NCBI GenBank assembly: GCA_016879935.1 | Contig: JAACJQ010000141.1 | Location: 1 to 38,745, forward strand | Origin: Archangiaceae bacterium | Lineage (GTDB): Bacteria > Myxococcota > Myxococcia > Myxococcales > Myxococcaceae | Length of the DNA: 38,745 nt | Direction of reading: 5' to 3' | In this document: piece after piece, positions 7,649 through 16,488 of the stretch | Layout of the letters: the number at the start of each line of letters is the position of its first letter | How positions within the stretch are numbered: the stretch's first letter is position 1 | Program-made: the position numbers and the translations under genes | Notes under the pieces: generated by a model | Told to the model about the DNA's origin: nothing | The model's database searches: none | What the model saw: only the letters and a program-made list of their open reading frames with translations

Positions 7649-10324
7649 ATGCACCGTCTCGCCCTGCTCGCCCTGCTCTGCTCGTGCGCTCCATCGCCGA
7701 TGACACCTGAAGGCCCGCCGCGCTTCGTCGGCAAGGTCTCGGGCACCGACGCGCTCATCGGGCTCGCCGTCGAAGACGGCTCGGTCGTCGCCTACGTCTG
7801 CGGCAAAGACTCGTGGGAGACGCGCACCGGCTGGTTCGCCACGGGCTTCGAGTCAGCCGAGGCCGTCGACACGGGCGCGCTCGTCTCGGTGTCGAGCGCC
7901 TCGGGGCACACGCTCGAGGGCGCGGTGGTGGAGCGGAGCCAGGTGACGGGGTCGATTCGTTTCGCCGATGGAACGGTGGCGCCCTTCGTGGCCGAGCGGG
8001 CCGACCCGCGCACCGCGGCCGGGCTGTACGACACCACCTCGAGCGAGGGGCAGGCGGGGCTCATCATCACCAACGACCTCGAGGCGGCCGGCGCGGCGAC
8101 GGCCATCAGCGGCACCGACATCGCCCCCACGCGCGCGCAGGTGCAGGTCGTGGGCACGCTCGTCGGCACACCGTCTCCGCCGACGGTGACGGTGTCGGTG
8201 CCCAACCTCAGCGTCACCACGCTCACCCCCGTGGTGCCCGCGCAGCAGAGCGTCACCGCCACCAGCCCGACGCTCGTCATTCTCGTGCACGGCATGTCTC
8301 ACCCGGCCGACAGCCAGCTGCGCCTCGTCGACACGCCCGAGTACTCGCGCGGCGAGTGGAGCGTCGACTTCCTGCGTGGGCTGTTGGGGGCCGCGCCGAA
8401 CACCGCCCCGCCGCTCTTCACCTTTCTGCGGCCGTTCTCCGACGCCGAGTACCTCACCGTCGGCGCCCCGTTTCCGTCGACGCTCACCGACGCCACCGTC
8501 ACCTCGAACGCGGGGCTCCCGGCCAACTTCGTGACGGCCGTTCCCGTCGACGTCACGCCCGCGCCGCTCGGCCAGACGCCACGCATTCCCCGCGCGCCGC
8601 CCATCGCGGCGTTCATCACCTATCGAGACTCGGGCGCGGGGCTGGTCGAGTCGGGGCAGCGCATCGCCAACCAGGCCTACCTCGCGCTGCGCTGGTACGA
8701 GCAGACGTTCAAGAAGACGCCGCGGCTGGTGTTCGTGACGCAGAGCTTCGGCGGCGTCACCTCGCGCTTCGTGTTGAGCGCGCCGCTGACGGCCGAGCTG
8801 ACCAACGCGCGGGTGCCCTTCGACGGCGTCACGCTCACGGCCGAAGACCTGCGCCGCATGATCTACGTGCGCGACCGCACCATGTCGCTCGTCACGCTCG
8901 GCACGCCGCACGAGGGCAGCTTCCTCGCCGACGTCTTCGTGCCCGCCCAGATGGCGCTGCAGGACGTCGCCACGGGGCTCGAGAACCAGGTCGCGCCCAA
9001 CTCCGAGGCCGGGCGCTTCGGAGCGTCGCTGCGCATCGCGGCCAACATCTTCCCCGAGCTGACCGACGAGGCCGTCACGACGAACGAGGCGCTCGCGGCC
9101 GCACGGGAGGGACTGGCCGAGGTGCAGCGCCGTCTCAACGGGCGAGCGTTGAGAGATCTGCAACACCCCTTCTGGGAGCGCGTGAACCAGGGGCCGCTGC
9201 ACCCACGCCGCGCGCGCCGCGCGAGCTCGCCCATCCTCAACGCGTCGAACCAGCTCATCCCCGTGTACGCCGGAGGCTCCCGCTCGCCCGGCGGCCGCGC
9301 CTTCACCGGCCCCGAGCTGTCGGCCTTCACCCGCTTCGGCGCCGAGAGCCCGAAGGAGCAGGGGTGGATCATGATGACGATGTTCGCCGACTTCGTGATT
9401 CGTGCGGCGCGCCTGCAGGGCTTCGGCTCGTCGACGACGACGCTGTTGGCCGACTTCGACGGGCAGCTCGACCGGCGACGCCGCCTGTCTGACTTCGGCG
9501 CCTTCGCCCGCGAGCGCATTCAAGCGGTGGTCGGCAGCATCAGCCCGTGGGCCCTCGACTCGACGCAGGCGACGACCGCCCTCGACGGCGCGGTGGCGCT
9601 CGCGGTCGGCAGGGCCTCGCGGCTGACGGTGCCGGTCACGCTCGATCAGGAGGGGCGCTTCGAGCTGACGGGCCGGGTGCGGGTGCCGGCGCTCGGCTTC
9701 TCGTGCACCGACGGCTCGAGCACCTTCCGCATCGTGGTGGACTTCGGGCGCCTGCTGACGTCGCTCGTGCAGACGTACACGAACCTGAGCAACGCCCGCG
9801 CCCGCGCCAACGCGCTCGACCTGAACGGGTTGATCTCGGCGCTGGGCCTCGCGGCCGCCAACATCGACGACATCAAGGACTGGTTCGTCACGAAGTACAC
9901 GTCGCTCGCGGTGCCCGATGGCCGCTGCAAGCTGCCCGACGCGAACCCGCTCAACCTCTTGAGCATCGCGAACCTGGGCAACTGGCGCACGGTGGTGGCC
10001 GACGACGAGTTCCCCGCGCCGGTCTGGGTACGAACGAGCGCGGTCGCGCAAGACGACGAGATCGACAGCGACGGGCCGGTGGCCTTCGACTCGGCGATGG
10101 GCCTCACGCTCGGCACGCAGACGCCGCTCTTCTTCGACCACGCGCGCCGCGACGACGTTCGCAACGGCGTGCCCTCAACTGGCTCGTGGTACCGCTTCTT
10201 CGACTCGCCCATCGAGGCCGACTGCCACGGCATGCAGCACCAGTTCATCGCCGGCCAGTGGGTGGTGCAGACGTTCGTACCTGCGGGCCCGGTGCCACGA
10301 GCGATGGGCCTGGGCAGCTTCTGA
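7649..10324 (+). CDS. Lipase-like alpha/beta-hydrolase lipoprotein
   Basis: 891 residues. The start MHRLALLALLCSCAPSP gives a lipoprotein signal peptide with C13 as the likely lipidated Cys (LCSC), and GGAG lies upstream. A beta-rich N-terminal region precedes a hydrolase core: the oxyanion-loop motif LVILVHGMSH (H214, G215), the nucleophile elbow VTQSFGG with S366, and LGTPHEG at 417-423, a combination typical of triacylglycerol lipases and PGAP1-like esterases. The elbow is TQSFG, so the first Gly of GxSxG is missing. The acid/His partners were not located with confidence. The C-terminal half is probably binding or accessory beta structure. It is much longer than ordinary lipases. Ester hydrolysis at the cell surface is inferred. 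Its stop is 2 bases from the end of the convergent TerB-like gene. Confidence 0.82.
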   Translation: MHRLALLALLCSCAPSPMTPEGPPRFVGKVSGTDALIGLAVEDGSVVAYVCGKDSWETRTGWFATGFESAEAVDTGALVSVSSASGHTLEGAVVERSQVTGSIRFADGTVAPFVAERADPRTAAGLYDTTSSEGQAGLIITNDLEAAGAATAISGTDIAPTRAQVQVVGTLVGTPSPPTVTVSVPNLSVTTLTPVVPAQQSVTATSPTLVILVHGMSHPADSQLRLVDTPEYSRGEWSVDFLRGLLGAAPNTAPPLFTFLRPFSDAEYLTVGAPFPSTLTDATVTSNAGLPANFVTAVPVDVTPAPLGQTPRIPRAPPIAAFITYRDSGAGLVESGQRIANQAYLALRWYEQTFKKTPRLVFVTQSFGGVTSRFVLSAPLTAELTNARVPFDGVTLTAEDLRRMIYVRDRTMSLVTLGTPHEGSFLADVFVPAQMALQDVATGLENQVAPNSEAGRFGASLRIAANIFPELTDEAVTTNEALAAAREGLAEVQRRLNGRALRDLQHPFWERVNQGPLHPRRARRASSPILNASNQLIPVYAGGSRSPGGRAFTGPELSAFTRFGAESPKEQGWIMMTMFADFVIRAARLQGFGSSTTTLLADFDGQLDRRRRLSDFGAFARERIQAVVGSISPWALDSTQATTALDGAVALAVGRASRLTVPVTLDQEGRFELTGRVRVPALGFSCTDGSSTFRIVVDFGRLLTSLVQTYTNLSNARARANALDLNGLISALGLAAANIDDIKDWFVTKYTSLAVPDGRCKLPDANPLNLLSIANLGNWRTVVADDEFPAPVWVRTSAVAQDDEIDSDGPVAFDSAMGLTLGTQTPLFFDHARRDDVRNGVPSTGSWYRFFDSPIEADCHGMQHQFIAGQWVVQTFVPAGPVPRAMGLGSF

Positions 10325-10326
10325 CG

Positions 10327-10656
10327 TCAGCCGCCCATCAACGCGGCCTGCACGTTCTTGAGGAGGGCGATCTCTTCTTTCTGCACCTTGCCGTCGGCGA
10401 GCACGAGGGCGCGCGCGGCCTGCAGCGTGTCGTCGGAGCGCGAGCGCAGAAGCTCCCAGTTCGGGTCCGAGGGGCGGCGGCCGGCCTTCACGGCCTCCAT
10501 GAGCTTCTGCAGCGCGATCTCGGGCACCGACCAGCTCCGGCCGAGGCCGAGCAGCATGTTCGCCTCGGTCTGGTCGACCGCGCCGTCGACCCACGCGACG
10601 TGCAGCAGCAGCTTGAGGACTTCGAGGTTGAACTGGTCGTCGGTGGAGAGCGCCAT
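10327..10656 (-). CDS. TerB-like single-domain protein
   Basis: 109 residues, all helical. HVAWVDGAVDQTEANMLLGLG at about 19-39 and LVLADGKVQKEEIALLKNV at about 84-102 are two halves of a TerB-type domain, each with an acidic DGxVxxxE motif that could bind a metal ion. It lies 14 bases after the histidine-kinase gene and is likely co-transcribed with it. It is shorter than the TerB-like protein at 1235-1804 and lacks the N-terminal coiled coil. Its role is unknown; TerB folds are often associated with stress-response machinery. Confidence 0.75.
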   Translation of the reverse strand: MALSTDDQFNLEVLKLLLHVAWVDGAVDQTEANMLLGLGRSWSVPEIALQKLMEAVKAGRRPSDPNWELLRSRSDDTLQAARALVLADGKVQKEEIALLKNVQAALMGG

Positions 10657-10670
10657 GGCGAGGCCGCAGC

Positions 10671-11936
10671 TTACACCGCGTGCGTCGCGTCAGACGGCCA
10701 ACGAATCGAGACGGTCGTTCCATCGCCCGGCGTCGACTGAATCCCCACCGTGCCGTGGTGTTGGCCGACGATGAAGTGCACGAGCGACAGGCCCAGGCCC
10801 GTGCCCTTGGTGCCCTTGGTGGTGAAGAAGGGCTGAAAGAGCCTCGCCACGTTCTCGCTCGAGATGCCGGCGCCGGTGTCGATGACGTCGAGCTGCGTGA
10901 AGCCCGGCTCTTCGTCGCTGGGCCGTGCGCGCAGCAGCACCACACCGCCGTCTTTCATGGCGTCGCGTGCGTTGGTGACGAGGTTCATCACCACCTGCAC
11001 GAGCTGCGTCGGAATCGCGAAGAACGTCACCCCGGGAGCGAAGGCGAACTTCACGCCCACGGGCGCCTTGATGAACGCGTGGAGCAGCGGCGCGAGCTGC
11101 GCCTCGAGCACGTCGCCCGTCACCACCTGCGGAGCGTCGCTCCCCCTCTGAAACGCCATCAACTGCCGGGCGAGCGACTGCGCGTGGCCGAGCGCGATCT
11201 CGAGGTCCTTCACCGACTCCTGGGCGTCGGGGCGCTGGTCTCGGGCCAGCAGCGTGACGTTCAGCTGCGCGGCCTGAATGAGGTTGTTCAGGTCGTGCGC
11301 CACGCCGGCGGCAAACCGGCCGATGAGTTCGAGACGGTCTCGCTCGAGGGTCGAGACCTGCAGGGCATGGGCGGTGCGCTCGGCAGTGGTGCGCGCAGAC
11401 GACTCCATGAAGTAGGCGACCAGGTCGGCCACCGTCGCCGCGAACTGGTGCTCGTCGCTCGTCCAAGCGCGCGGGGTGATCGCCTCGTGACAGACGACGC
11501 CGATGACCTGCCCGTCGCGATAGAGGGCCGCGTCGAGCATCGAGACGATGGCGTTGGGCGCCAGGTAGTCCTGCAGCAGCTCGACGGTGCGGCGATCGGT
11601 GAGGGCGTCTTCGACGCCGACGAAGCGGTTCGAGAGCACCGCCGTGCAGTAGTTCGGGTGTGTGCTGATGCGGAGCGAGGGCAGCGGCTGCCGCTCGCCT
11701 TCGACGTGCATCGCGATGCAGCGCAGGCGGTCGTCGGTGTGCTCGGCCAGCCAGATGCCGACGCGGGCGACGCCGAGGGCGTGGGCGGCGATCTCACACA
11801 CGCGCTGCAGCGTGCGCTCGAGGTCGGCGTCGGGCTTGAGCCGGCTGATGCGCAAGCGGGCGCCGGTGAAGCCCACCCGCTGTGTGACGGCGCTGTTTTC
11901 GCTGTTATGCCCCACCGGTTGCCGACGATGCCGCAC
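10671..11936 (-). CDS. Soluble GAF-domain sensor histidine kinase
   Basis: Up to 421 residues from a GTG; the exact start is uncertain because no strong ribosome site is seen. A GAF domain covers about 28-185 (LERTLQRVCEIAAHALGVARVGIWL to the end of the helix VADLVAYFME). The HisKA phosphorylation site is H214 in FAAGVAHDLNNLIQ. The ATPase domain has an N box (MNLVTNARDAM), G1 (DVIDTGAGIS), F box (FQPFFTT) and G2 (GTGLGLSLV). There is no membrane segment, so it senses a cytoplasmic signal or partner. No response regulator gene is adjacent, which makes it an orphan kinase. It follows the DUF4476 gene by 30 bases and precedes the TerB-like gene by 14, which suggests one transcript. Confidence 0.9.
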   Translation of the reverse strand: MRHRRQPVGHNSENSAVTQRVGFTGARLRISRLKPDADLERTLQRVCEIAAHALGVARVGIWLAEHTDDRLRCIAMHVEGERQPLPSLRISTHPNYCTAVLSNRFVGVEDALTDRRTVELLQDYLAPNAIVSMLDAALYRDGQVIGVVCHEAITPRAWTSDEHQFAATVADLVAYFMESSARTTAERTAHALQVSTLERDRLELIGRFAAGVAHDLNNLIQAAQLNVTLLARDQRPDAQESVKDLEIALGHAQSLARQLMAFQRGSDAPQVVTGDVLEAQLAPLLHAFIKAPVGVKFAFAPGVTFFAIPTQLVQVVMNLVTNARDAMKDGGVVLLRARPSDEEPGFTQLDVIDTGAGISSENVARLFQPFFTTKGTKGTGLGLSLVHFIVGQHHGTVGIQSTPGDGTTVSIRWPSDATHAV

Positions 11937-11966
11937 CCACTCACCGTCGGCCAGCGATCTCGTCGA

Positions 11967-12749
11967 TCACTTGAGCAGCTTGCGCACGCGCTCCTTGTCG
12001 GCCGAGAACGTGAAGTGCTCGAGCAGCTTGAAGGCGTTCTGGCGGTCGACGAGCTTCTTCTTCGTGCGCTCGACGACGCCCACCTTCTCGTCCGACATCG
12101 AGAGCAGATCGATCAGCTTGCCCACCTGCTCGACCGTGAAGACGTGGCTGTTGGCCGCGGTCTCGATGACGCCCAGCTTCTCGTTGCCGAAGCCCGCGTC
12201 GTTGACGGCTTCGACGAGCGCGTCGAAGTCGGCGTCGGCCATGCCCTGAGGCGCAGGCGCTGCAGCCGGCGCGGGAGCAGGAGCCGCCGCACCCTTCAGC
12301 TTCAGCGTGCCCCCGATGAAACGCTTCACCTCGAACTTCTTGTCGAGCAGGAGCGCGCCGTCGGCGCCGACGAGAATGACCCGGTAGAACTGGTCGCCTT
12401 TGCCTTCGAAGATGAAGGGCACCGACGAGCGCGTGACGAGCGAGCCGTCGTCGCTCCACACCTCGCCCAGCGCGCCCTCGGGGCTGACCACCTTGATGTT
12501 CGAGCCCGGCACGCCGAAGGGCGAATAGTCGATGGAGAACTGCTCGCCGCCGAACGTACGAGGCGGCGGCGCCTGGGTGCGTGTGGGCGCGGGCGCGGGA
12601 GCAGGCGCAGGCGCGCGTTCAGCAGGGAGCTGCGACTTCACCGTCACGTTCAAGCCGGGTACGGAGACGGTGGTGGTCGTCTCCTCCTCGGCCTGCGCGA
12701 ACGAGAGCGATGCGGTCACGACGACGATGGCACTCAACAGGCGAAACAT
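11967..12749 (-). CDS. Secreted DUF4476-domain protein
   Basis: 260 residues with signal peptide MFRLLSAIVVVTASLSFAQA. A Pro/Ala-rich spacer (about 45-65) leads to a small beta domain (about 66-145, GEQFSIDYSPFGVPGSNIKV...) and a second Ala/Pro linker. The C-terminal domain (about 168-260) is helical and matches DUF4476: FDALVEAVNDAGFGNEKLGV, FTVEQVGKLIDLLSM, KVGVVERTKKKLVDRQNAFKL, and ends FSADKERVRKLLK. The function of DUF4476 is unknown; such proteins occur in Bacteroidetes and Myxococcota. A GGAGG ribosome site sits at 12756-12760, directly beside a large inverted repeat. Confidence 0.85.
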   Translation of the reverse strand: MFRLLSAIVVVTASLSFAQAEEETTTTVSVPGLNVTVKSQLPAERAPAPAPAPAPTRTQAPPPRTFGGEQFSIDYSPFGVPGSNIKVVSPEGALGEVWSDDGSLVTRSSVPFIFEGKGDQFYRVILVGADGALLLDKKFEVKRFIGGTLKLKGAAAPAPAPAAAPAPQGMADADFDALVEAVNDAGFGNEKLGVIETAANSHVFTVEQVGKLIDLLSMSDEKVGVVERTKKKLVDRQNAFKLLEHFTFSADKERVRKLLK

Positions 12750-12759
12750 GGGCGGCCTC

Positions 12760-12833
12760 CAGGGGTGAATGAGACGGCCCGAAGACGCCGCGCCTCACGC
12801 GCCGATTCAGGGCCGTGGCCCCGAACACCCCTG
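12760..12833 (-). other. Nested inverted repeat in the leader of the DUF4476 gene
   Basis: The outer arms CAGGGGTG (12760-12767) and CACCCCTG (12826-12833) and the inner arms ACGGCCC (12774-12780) and GGGCCGT (12810-12816) are perfect complements. The loop between them contains a CGCG-CCTCA-CGCG mini-stem. The structure abuts the ribosome site of the DUF4476 gene (start 12749) and lies 51 bases after the stop of the universal-stress gene. No T-run follows on either strand. It could be a terminator-like barrier or a translation-controlling leader. Confidence 0.5.
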
Positions 12834-12883
12834 AAAAGAATGAATGGATCGCCCGTGTGGCCCGCCGGCAACCAACGGCGAGC

Positions 12884-14230
12884 TCAGCCTCTGACGACGA
12901 AGACCGGCTTGCGGCTCGTCTTGAGCACCTCCTCCGCCACCGAGCCGAACACCGTACGCATCAGCCCGGTGCGGCCGTGCGACGAGATGACGATGAGATC
13001 GGCCGCCACCCGCTCGGCCGCGTCGGCGATGGCCTGCGCCGCGTTGGGTGAGCGCAACACCTCGGTGCGCGTGACGATGCCCTTCTCGGCCATGGCCGCG
13101 GGCGTCAGCGCGCGCAGCCTCGCGGCCACCTCGAGCTCGACCTTCGCGGGCGCCTGGGGAATCAGCTCGGCGCTCGGCAGGTAGCGCTCGGCCAGCTCTC
13201 CCGCGAGGCCCGTCGTGAGCGTCACGTGCGTGAGGTACACCTCACCGCCAGGCTCCGTCAGCGCGTAGGCCCACGGCACCGCGGCGTTGCCCAGCGTCGA
13301 GAAGTCGGTCGTCACCAGCACGCGCCGCGCTCGCGGCTGACTCAGCCGCGTCGGGTTCCCATCGGGAGGCACGATGGCGACGCTCATGCGCGAGAGGTGC
13401 AGCGCCGCCGCCGAGACGCTCCACATGCGCGCCAGGCCCTTGCGGCCGTGCGTACCGACGACGACCAGCTGACACCGCTCGGCTTCGGCGAGCTCGAGCA
13501 GATGATCAGCCACCCGCCCCACGGCCAGCTTCGCCCGGTAGAACAGCTCGCCTTTGCCATCGAGCGCCGGCACGTGCGCCTTCAGGTCGCGCTCGATGAG
13601 CGCTTCGACGCGCGGGTCGGCGTCGGTGTACGAGAACCGGCGCGACAAGCCGTACTGCCGGTGCGCTTCGTCCTGGTAGTAGACGCGGCCCAGCACGACG
13701 TCGATGGGCGCGAGCCGTCGCAGCGCCTCGACCCACCGCAGCGCGCTCATCGAGGCTTCACTGTCGTCGGTGCCGACGATGACGCGCAGCCCCTGCCCCT
13801 TCGCCCACGCCGTCATGGAGTCGCTCTCGCGCACCACCAGCACGGGAATGTCGGAGCCGCTCGCCAGGCGCTCCGACGTACCGCCGAGCTTCACGAGCGC
13901 GCCTGCGCCGTGGCCCGCCGAGCCGACGACGATGAGCTTCGCTTTGCGCTTGAGGGCGTAGTCGCGCATCGAGTCGGCCACCTCGCCCGGCAACACCACC
14001 GTCTCGATGCGGGCCTTCGTGTACTCCTTCAGCCGGCCCACCTCGGCGTTGAGCCGCTCGCGAATGAGCGTCTGCACGCGCTCGAAAGCGGTCGCGTCCA
14101 TCTGCTCGACTTGAGGCTCGAGCACGTGCACGAGGAACAGCTCGTCGTCGAGCCGGCCCGCGAGCGTTGCGGCCACGACCGAGGCCGACGAAGACCACGT
14201 GGAGAAGTCGATGCCACAGATGATGGCCAT
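12884..14230 (-). CDS. Triple-domain universal stress protein
   Basis: 448 residues; the ATG with GGAGG 6 bases upstream was chosen over an in-frame start 12 codons earlier. Three UspA-like domains are joined in tandem: about 1-135 (MAIICGIDFSTWSSSA... VVGSAGHGAGALVKLGGTSE), about 147-288 (RVIVGTDDSEASM... VVVGTHGRKGLARMWSVSA) and about 302-448 (RVLVTTDFSTLGNA... VISSHGRTGLMRTVFGSVAE). Only the third keeps the canonical ATP-binding pattern G-2x-G-9x-G-[S/T]; the first two are altered, so they may bind no nucleotide. Most Usp proteins have one or two domains. It follows the pseudokinase gene on the same strand after 128 bases. A role in stress survival is inferred from the family. Confidence 0.92.
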   Translation of the reverse strand: MAIICGIDFSTWSSSASVVAATLAGRLDDELFLVHVLEPQVEQMDATAFERVQTLIRERLNAEVGRLKEYTKARIETVVLPGEVADSMRDYALKRKAKLIVVGSAGHGAGALVKLGGTSERLASGSDIPVLVVRESDSMTAWAKGQGLRVIVGTDDSEASMSALRWVEALRRLAPIDVVLGRVYYQDEAHRQYGLSRRFSYTDADPRVEALIERDLKAHVPALDGKGELFYRAKLAVGRVADHLLELAEAERCQLVVVGTHGRKGLARMWSVSAAALHLSRMSVAIVPPDGNPTRLSQPRARRVLVTTDFSTLGNAAVPWAYALTEPGGEVYLTHVTLTTGLAGELAERYLPSAELIPQAPAKVELEVAARLRALTPAAMAEKGIVTRTEVLRSPNAAQAIADAAERVAADLIVISSHGRTGLMRTVFGSVAEEVLKTSRKPVFVVRG

Positions 14231-14358
14231 GGGAGACCTCCACGGCCACAGACCTACAACCAGCATGCCGCGCGCGACCCTGTGTGCACCCGCACTGCAA
14301 CCGCAAAGCGGGCGTTCTCTTCTCGGGCGTCAGCTCGAACCGGCGCGGATGGCAGCGC

Positions 14359-16488
14359 TCAAGACTCGAGGGAGCGAGAGAGGGCTTCGAGCGCGAGGGA
14401 GGGAAACCGTCGAGCCCGCAACGCCGAGATGACGGGCTGCCACGGCGCTGGGCAGGCGGAGCCTCCGGCCTGCGCGAAGGCGAAGGTACAGACGACCGAC
14501 AGCTCCACGAGCTCCTGCGGCATCGCCTTGAGGCCGTCGAAGAGCGAGGGCGCGAGCGCCTTGACTGGCAGCGAGAGCGCACCGAGCTGGGCGTCGAACG
14601 CGGCCGCCGACGGCGCCTCCCACGCAGGCCGACGGGCGCGCAGGTTGTGAGCGACGATGGCTGCGGCCACGAAGCGCGCCTTGTCGATGTCGGTGGTGCT
14701 CGCGTTGAGCCTCCGCGCGAGGTCGCCGCAGAGCTGCACGAGCGCGATGCCGTCTCCGCCAGCGTCGCCAAACCCGCCGAGCAGCACCTCGACCAGCTTC
14801 GTCTGGCCTTCGTCGAGGCCCGTCGCCGACACGCCGCGCGTGCGGGCCTCGGCGCGGCCTTCGAGCTCGAGCACGCCCGAGTCTGCCGACACCTCGAGTG
14901 CGGCCGTCTCGGTGATGCCGGAGTCGGACTTGCGGCCTGCGGTCGGGCCACGGTCGAGCCAGGAGTCGGGGTCGTCGTCGGTGACGCCGCCGTAGAGCCG
15001 CGTCACCGTGTCGCGCAGCGCGCGATCGCCCGCCCGCACCGGCTGGAGCGCGCGCCCCGTCACCCGCTTGAGCTCCTCGATGGTCTCGGTGTCGAGCGGG
15101 TCGACGACGGCGACGAGCAGCACCGCGCCCTTCTCGGCGAGCGGCACCGCCACCAGCCGCTCGGCGTCAGCCTCGGAGAGCAGATGGAGCGGCAGCCGAC
15201 CGCCGTCGAGCGCCGAGAGCTGCGTCGACGTCATCACCGCCGTGCGCGTGACGGCGCCCAGCGCCTCGACGACGTGGTCTTCGCTGAGCACGCCGTCGAT
15301 GATGAGCGTGTCTCCGAGCGAGAGGTTGAGCATCGTCGCGCGCTGCATCGACTCGGCGAGCTGCGCGGTCGAGAGGCGGCCCGCACGCACCAGGTGTTCA
15401 CCGAGGAGCGCTTCTCGGCTGGGCGGCGCCTGAACGCCGGGCGGAGACGGCCGCACGTCGTCACCGTGTCGCACGGCCTCGAGCTGCTCGTGCGTCACCC
15501 GGCGCGTCTCGATGCGCCCGATGACGGTGGTGGAGGGGTTGAGGGGCGCCGCGGGCGGCGGGCGCGACACGGGCGGGGGCGGCGCCGCGGGCCGTGGAGG
15601 AACGAGGCGAAGCTCGGTGGTGCGCGCGGCCATCGGCGGCTGCCGGTCTGACATGAGGCGGCGGAACGCGCGGGTGAGCTCGCCGTCTCCGGTCGAGAGC
15701 CCGAGCGAAGCGCTCGCCATCTGCAACGCCTCGGGCACCTCGAGCGCGGGTGGGCGTTCGTGCGGGTCACGGTGCAGCATCCACCCCAGCACGGTGCGCA
15801 GTTGTTCGGGCACGCCCTGCAGCACGCTCGGCGGAGCGGCCTGGTACTTCTGCGCGAGACCCAGCACGTCCATCGGGTTGGGCGCGACGAAGAGGCTCCG
15901 GCCGGTGAGCATCTCGAGCAGCAACAGGCCCATGCGGAAGACGTCGGTCGCCTGCTGCGACGCGGCCGACACCTGCTCGGGCGCGATGGCGTGCGGCTCA
16001 CTGCGCGCGGGCCCGCGGCTCGGGTGGGAGCCCGCGACGAGCGCGAAGCCCGAGTGCATGAGCAGCACCTTGCCCGAGACGGTGACGAACACCGACGACG
16101 CCGAGACGTCACCGTGCACCTGCCCGGCGTGGTGCAGCGCGCCGATGCCCTGAGCGACACGCTCGATGATGGCGACCGACTCTTCGAGCGACAACCGCCC
16201 CGTCTTCGACGTCATCAACGCGCGCAGCGGCTCGCCGTCACCCGTCTCTTCGACGAACCAGAGCCCGTCACCACCAGCGCCGAACTCGAGCAGCGGCGCC
16301 AGCTCGGCCGCCCGCGTGGCCATCAACCCTCGCGACTGCGTCGAGAAGCGCTCGAGAAACGTGTGGTCCTGCGTCCACGGCGGCGAGAGGCGCGAGAGCA
16401 CCAGCCACTGCCCATCGCGCGCGCCAAGATGGGCCTCGACGACGCCCGATGCCGCAACGAGTCTTCGCCCCAGCTGGTAGGTCCCCAC
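14359..16488 (-). CDS. Predicted pseudokinase fused to a GspE N-terminal domain
   Basis: 709 residues from a GTG, the first possible start after an upstream in-frame stop. The N-terminal region (about 1-265) has a Hanks-kinase fold outline, with HGD (125-127) in the HRD position, an APE-type motif IAPEQ (168-172) and a C-lobe DVFRMGLLLLEMLTG. However, the Gly-rich loop is missing, the ATP-anchoring Lys of VAxK is Arg (VLSR, 30-33), the Lys and Asn of DxKxxN are Ser, and DFG is SGF (146-148). It is therefore predicted inactive. A Pro-rich linker leads to a complete type II secretion ATPase N-terminal (T2SSE_N) domain at about 356-498 (LLGEHLVRAGRLSTAQL, SLGDTLIIDGVLSEDHVVEAL, AVVDPLDTETIEELKR, VTRLYGG), but no GspE ATPase follows. 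A helical C-terminal domain (about 560-709) is unassigned. It is cytoplasmic, probably a scaffold or regulator. Confidence 0.8.
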   Translation of the reverse strand: MGTYQLGRRLVAASGVVEAHLGARDGQWLVLSRLSPPWTQDHTFLERFSTQSRGLMATRAAELAPLLEFGAGGDGLWFVEETGDGEPLRALMTSKTGRLSLEESVAIIERVAQGIGALHHAGQVHGDVSASSVFVTVSGKVLLMHSGFALVAGSHPSRGPARSEPHAIAPEQVSAASQQATDVFRMGLLLLEMLTGRSLFVAPNPMDVLGLAQKYQAAPPSVLQGVPEQLRTVLGWMLHRDPHERPPALEVPEALQMASASLGLSTGDGELTRAFRRLMSDRQPPMAARTTELRLVPPRPAAPPPPVSRPPPAAPLNPSTTVIGRIETRRVTHEQLEAVRHGDDVRPSPPGVQAPPSREALLGEHLVRAGRLSTAQLAESMQRATMLNLSLGDTLIIDGVLSEDHVVEALGAVTRTAVMTSTQLSALDGGRLPLHLLSEADAERLVAVPLAEKGAVLLVAVVDPLDTETIEELKRVTGRALQPVRAGDRALRDTVTRLYGGVTDDDPDSWLDRGPTAGRKSDSGITETAALEVSADSGVLELEGRAEARTRGVSATGLDEGQTKLVEVLLGGFGDAGGDGIALVQLCGDLARRLNASTTDIDKARFVAAAIVAHNLRARRPAWEAPSAAAFDAQLGALSLPVKALAPSLFDGLKAMPQELVELSVVCTFAFAQAGGSACPAPWQPVISALRARRFPSLALEALSRSLES

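Noticed and set aside
7853-10141. 762-codon open frame on the minus strand
   Set aside because: It is antisense to the lipase-like gene, whose signal peptide and catalytic motifs are clear; the minus frame is an Arg/His/Glu-rich shadow.
10680-13184. 834-codon open frame on the plus strand
   Set aside because: It spans three genes of the minus strand with good motifs and signal peptides; composition is that of a shadow frame.
14231-14358. Possible small gene or RNA between the pseudokinase and universal-stress genes
   Set aside because: No start with a ribosome site, no clear hairpin and no convincing short frame was seen.
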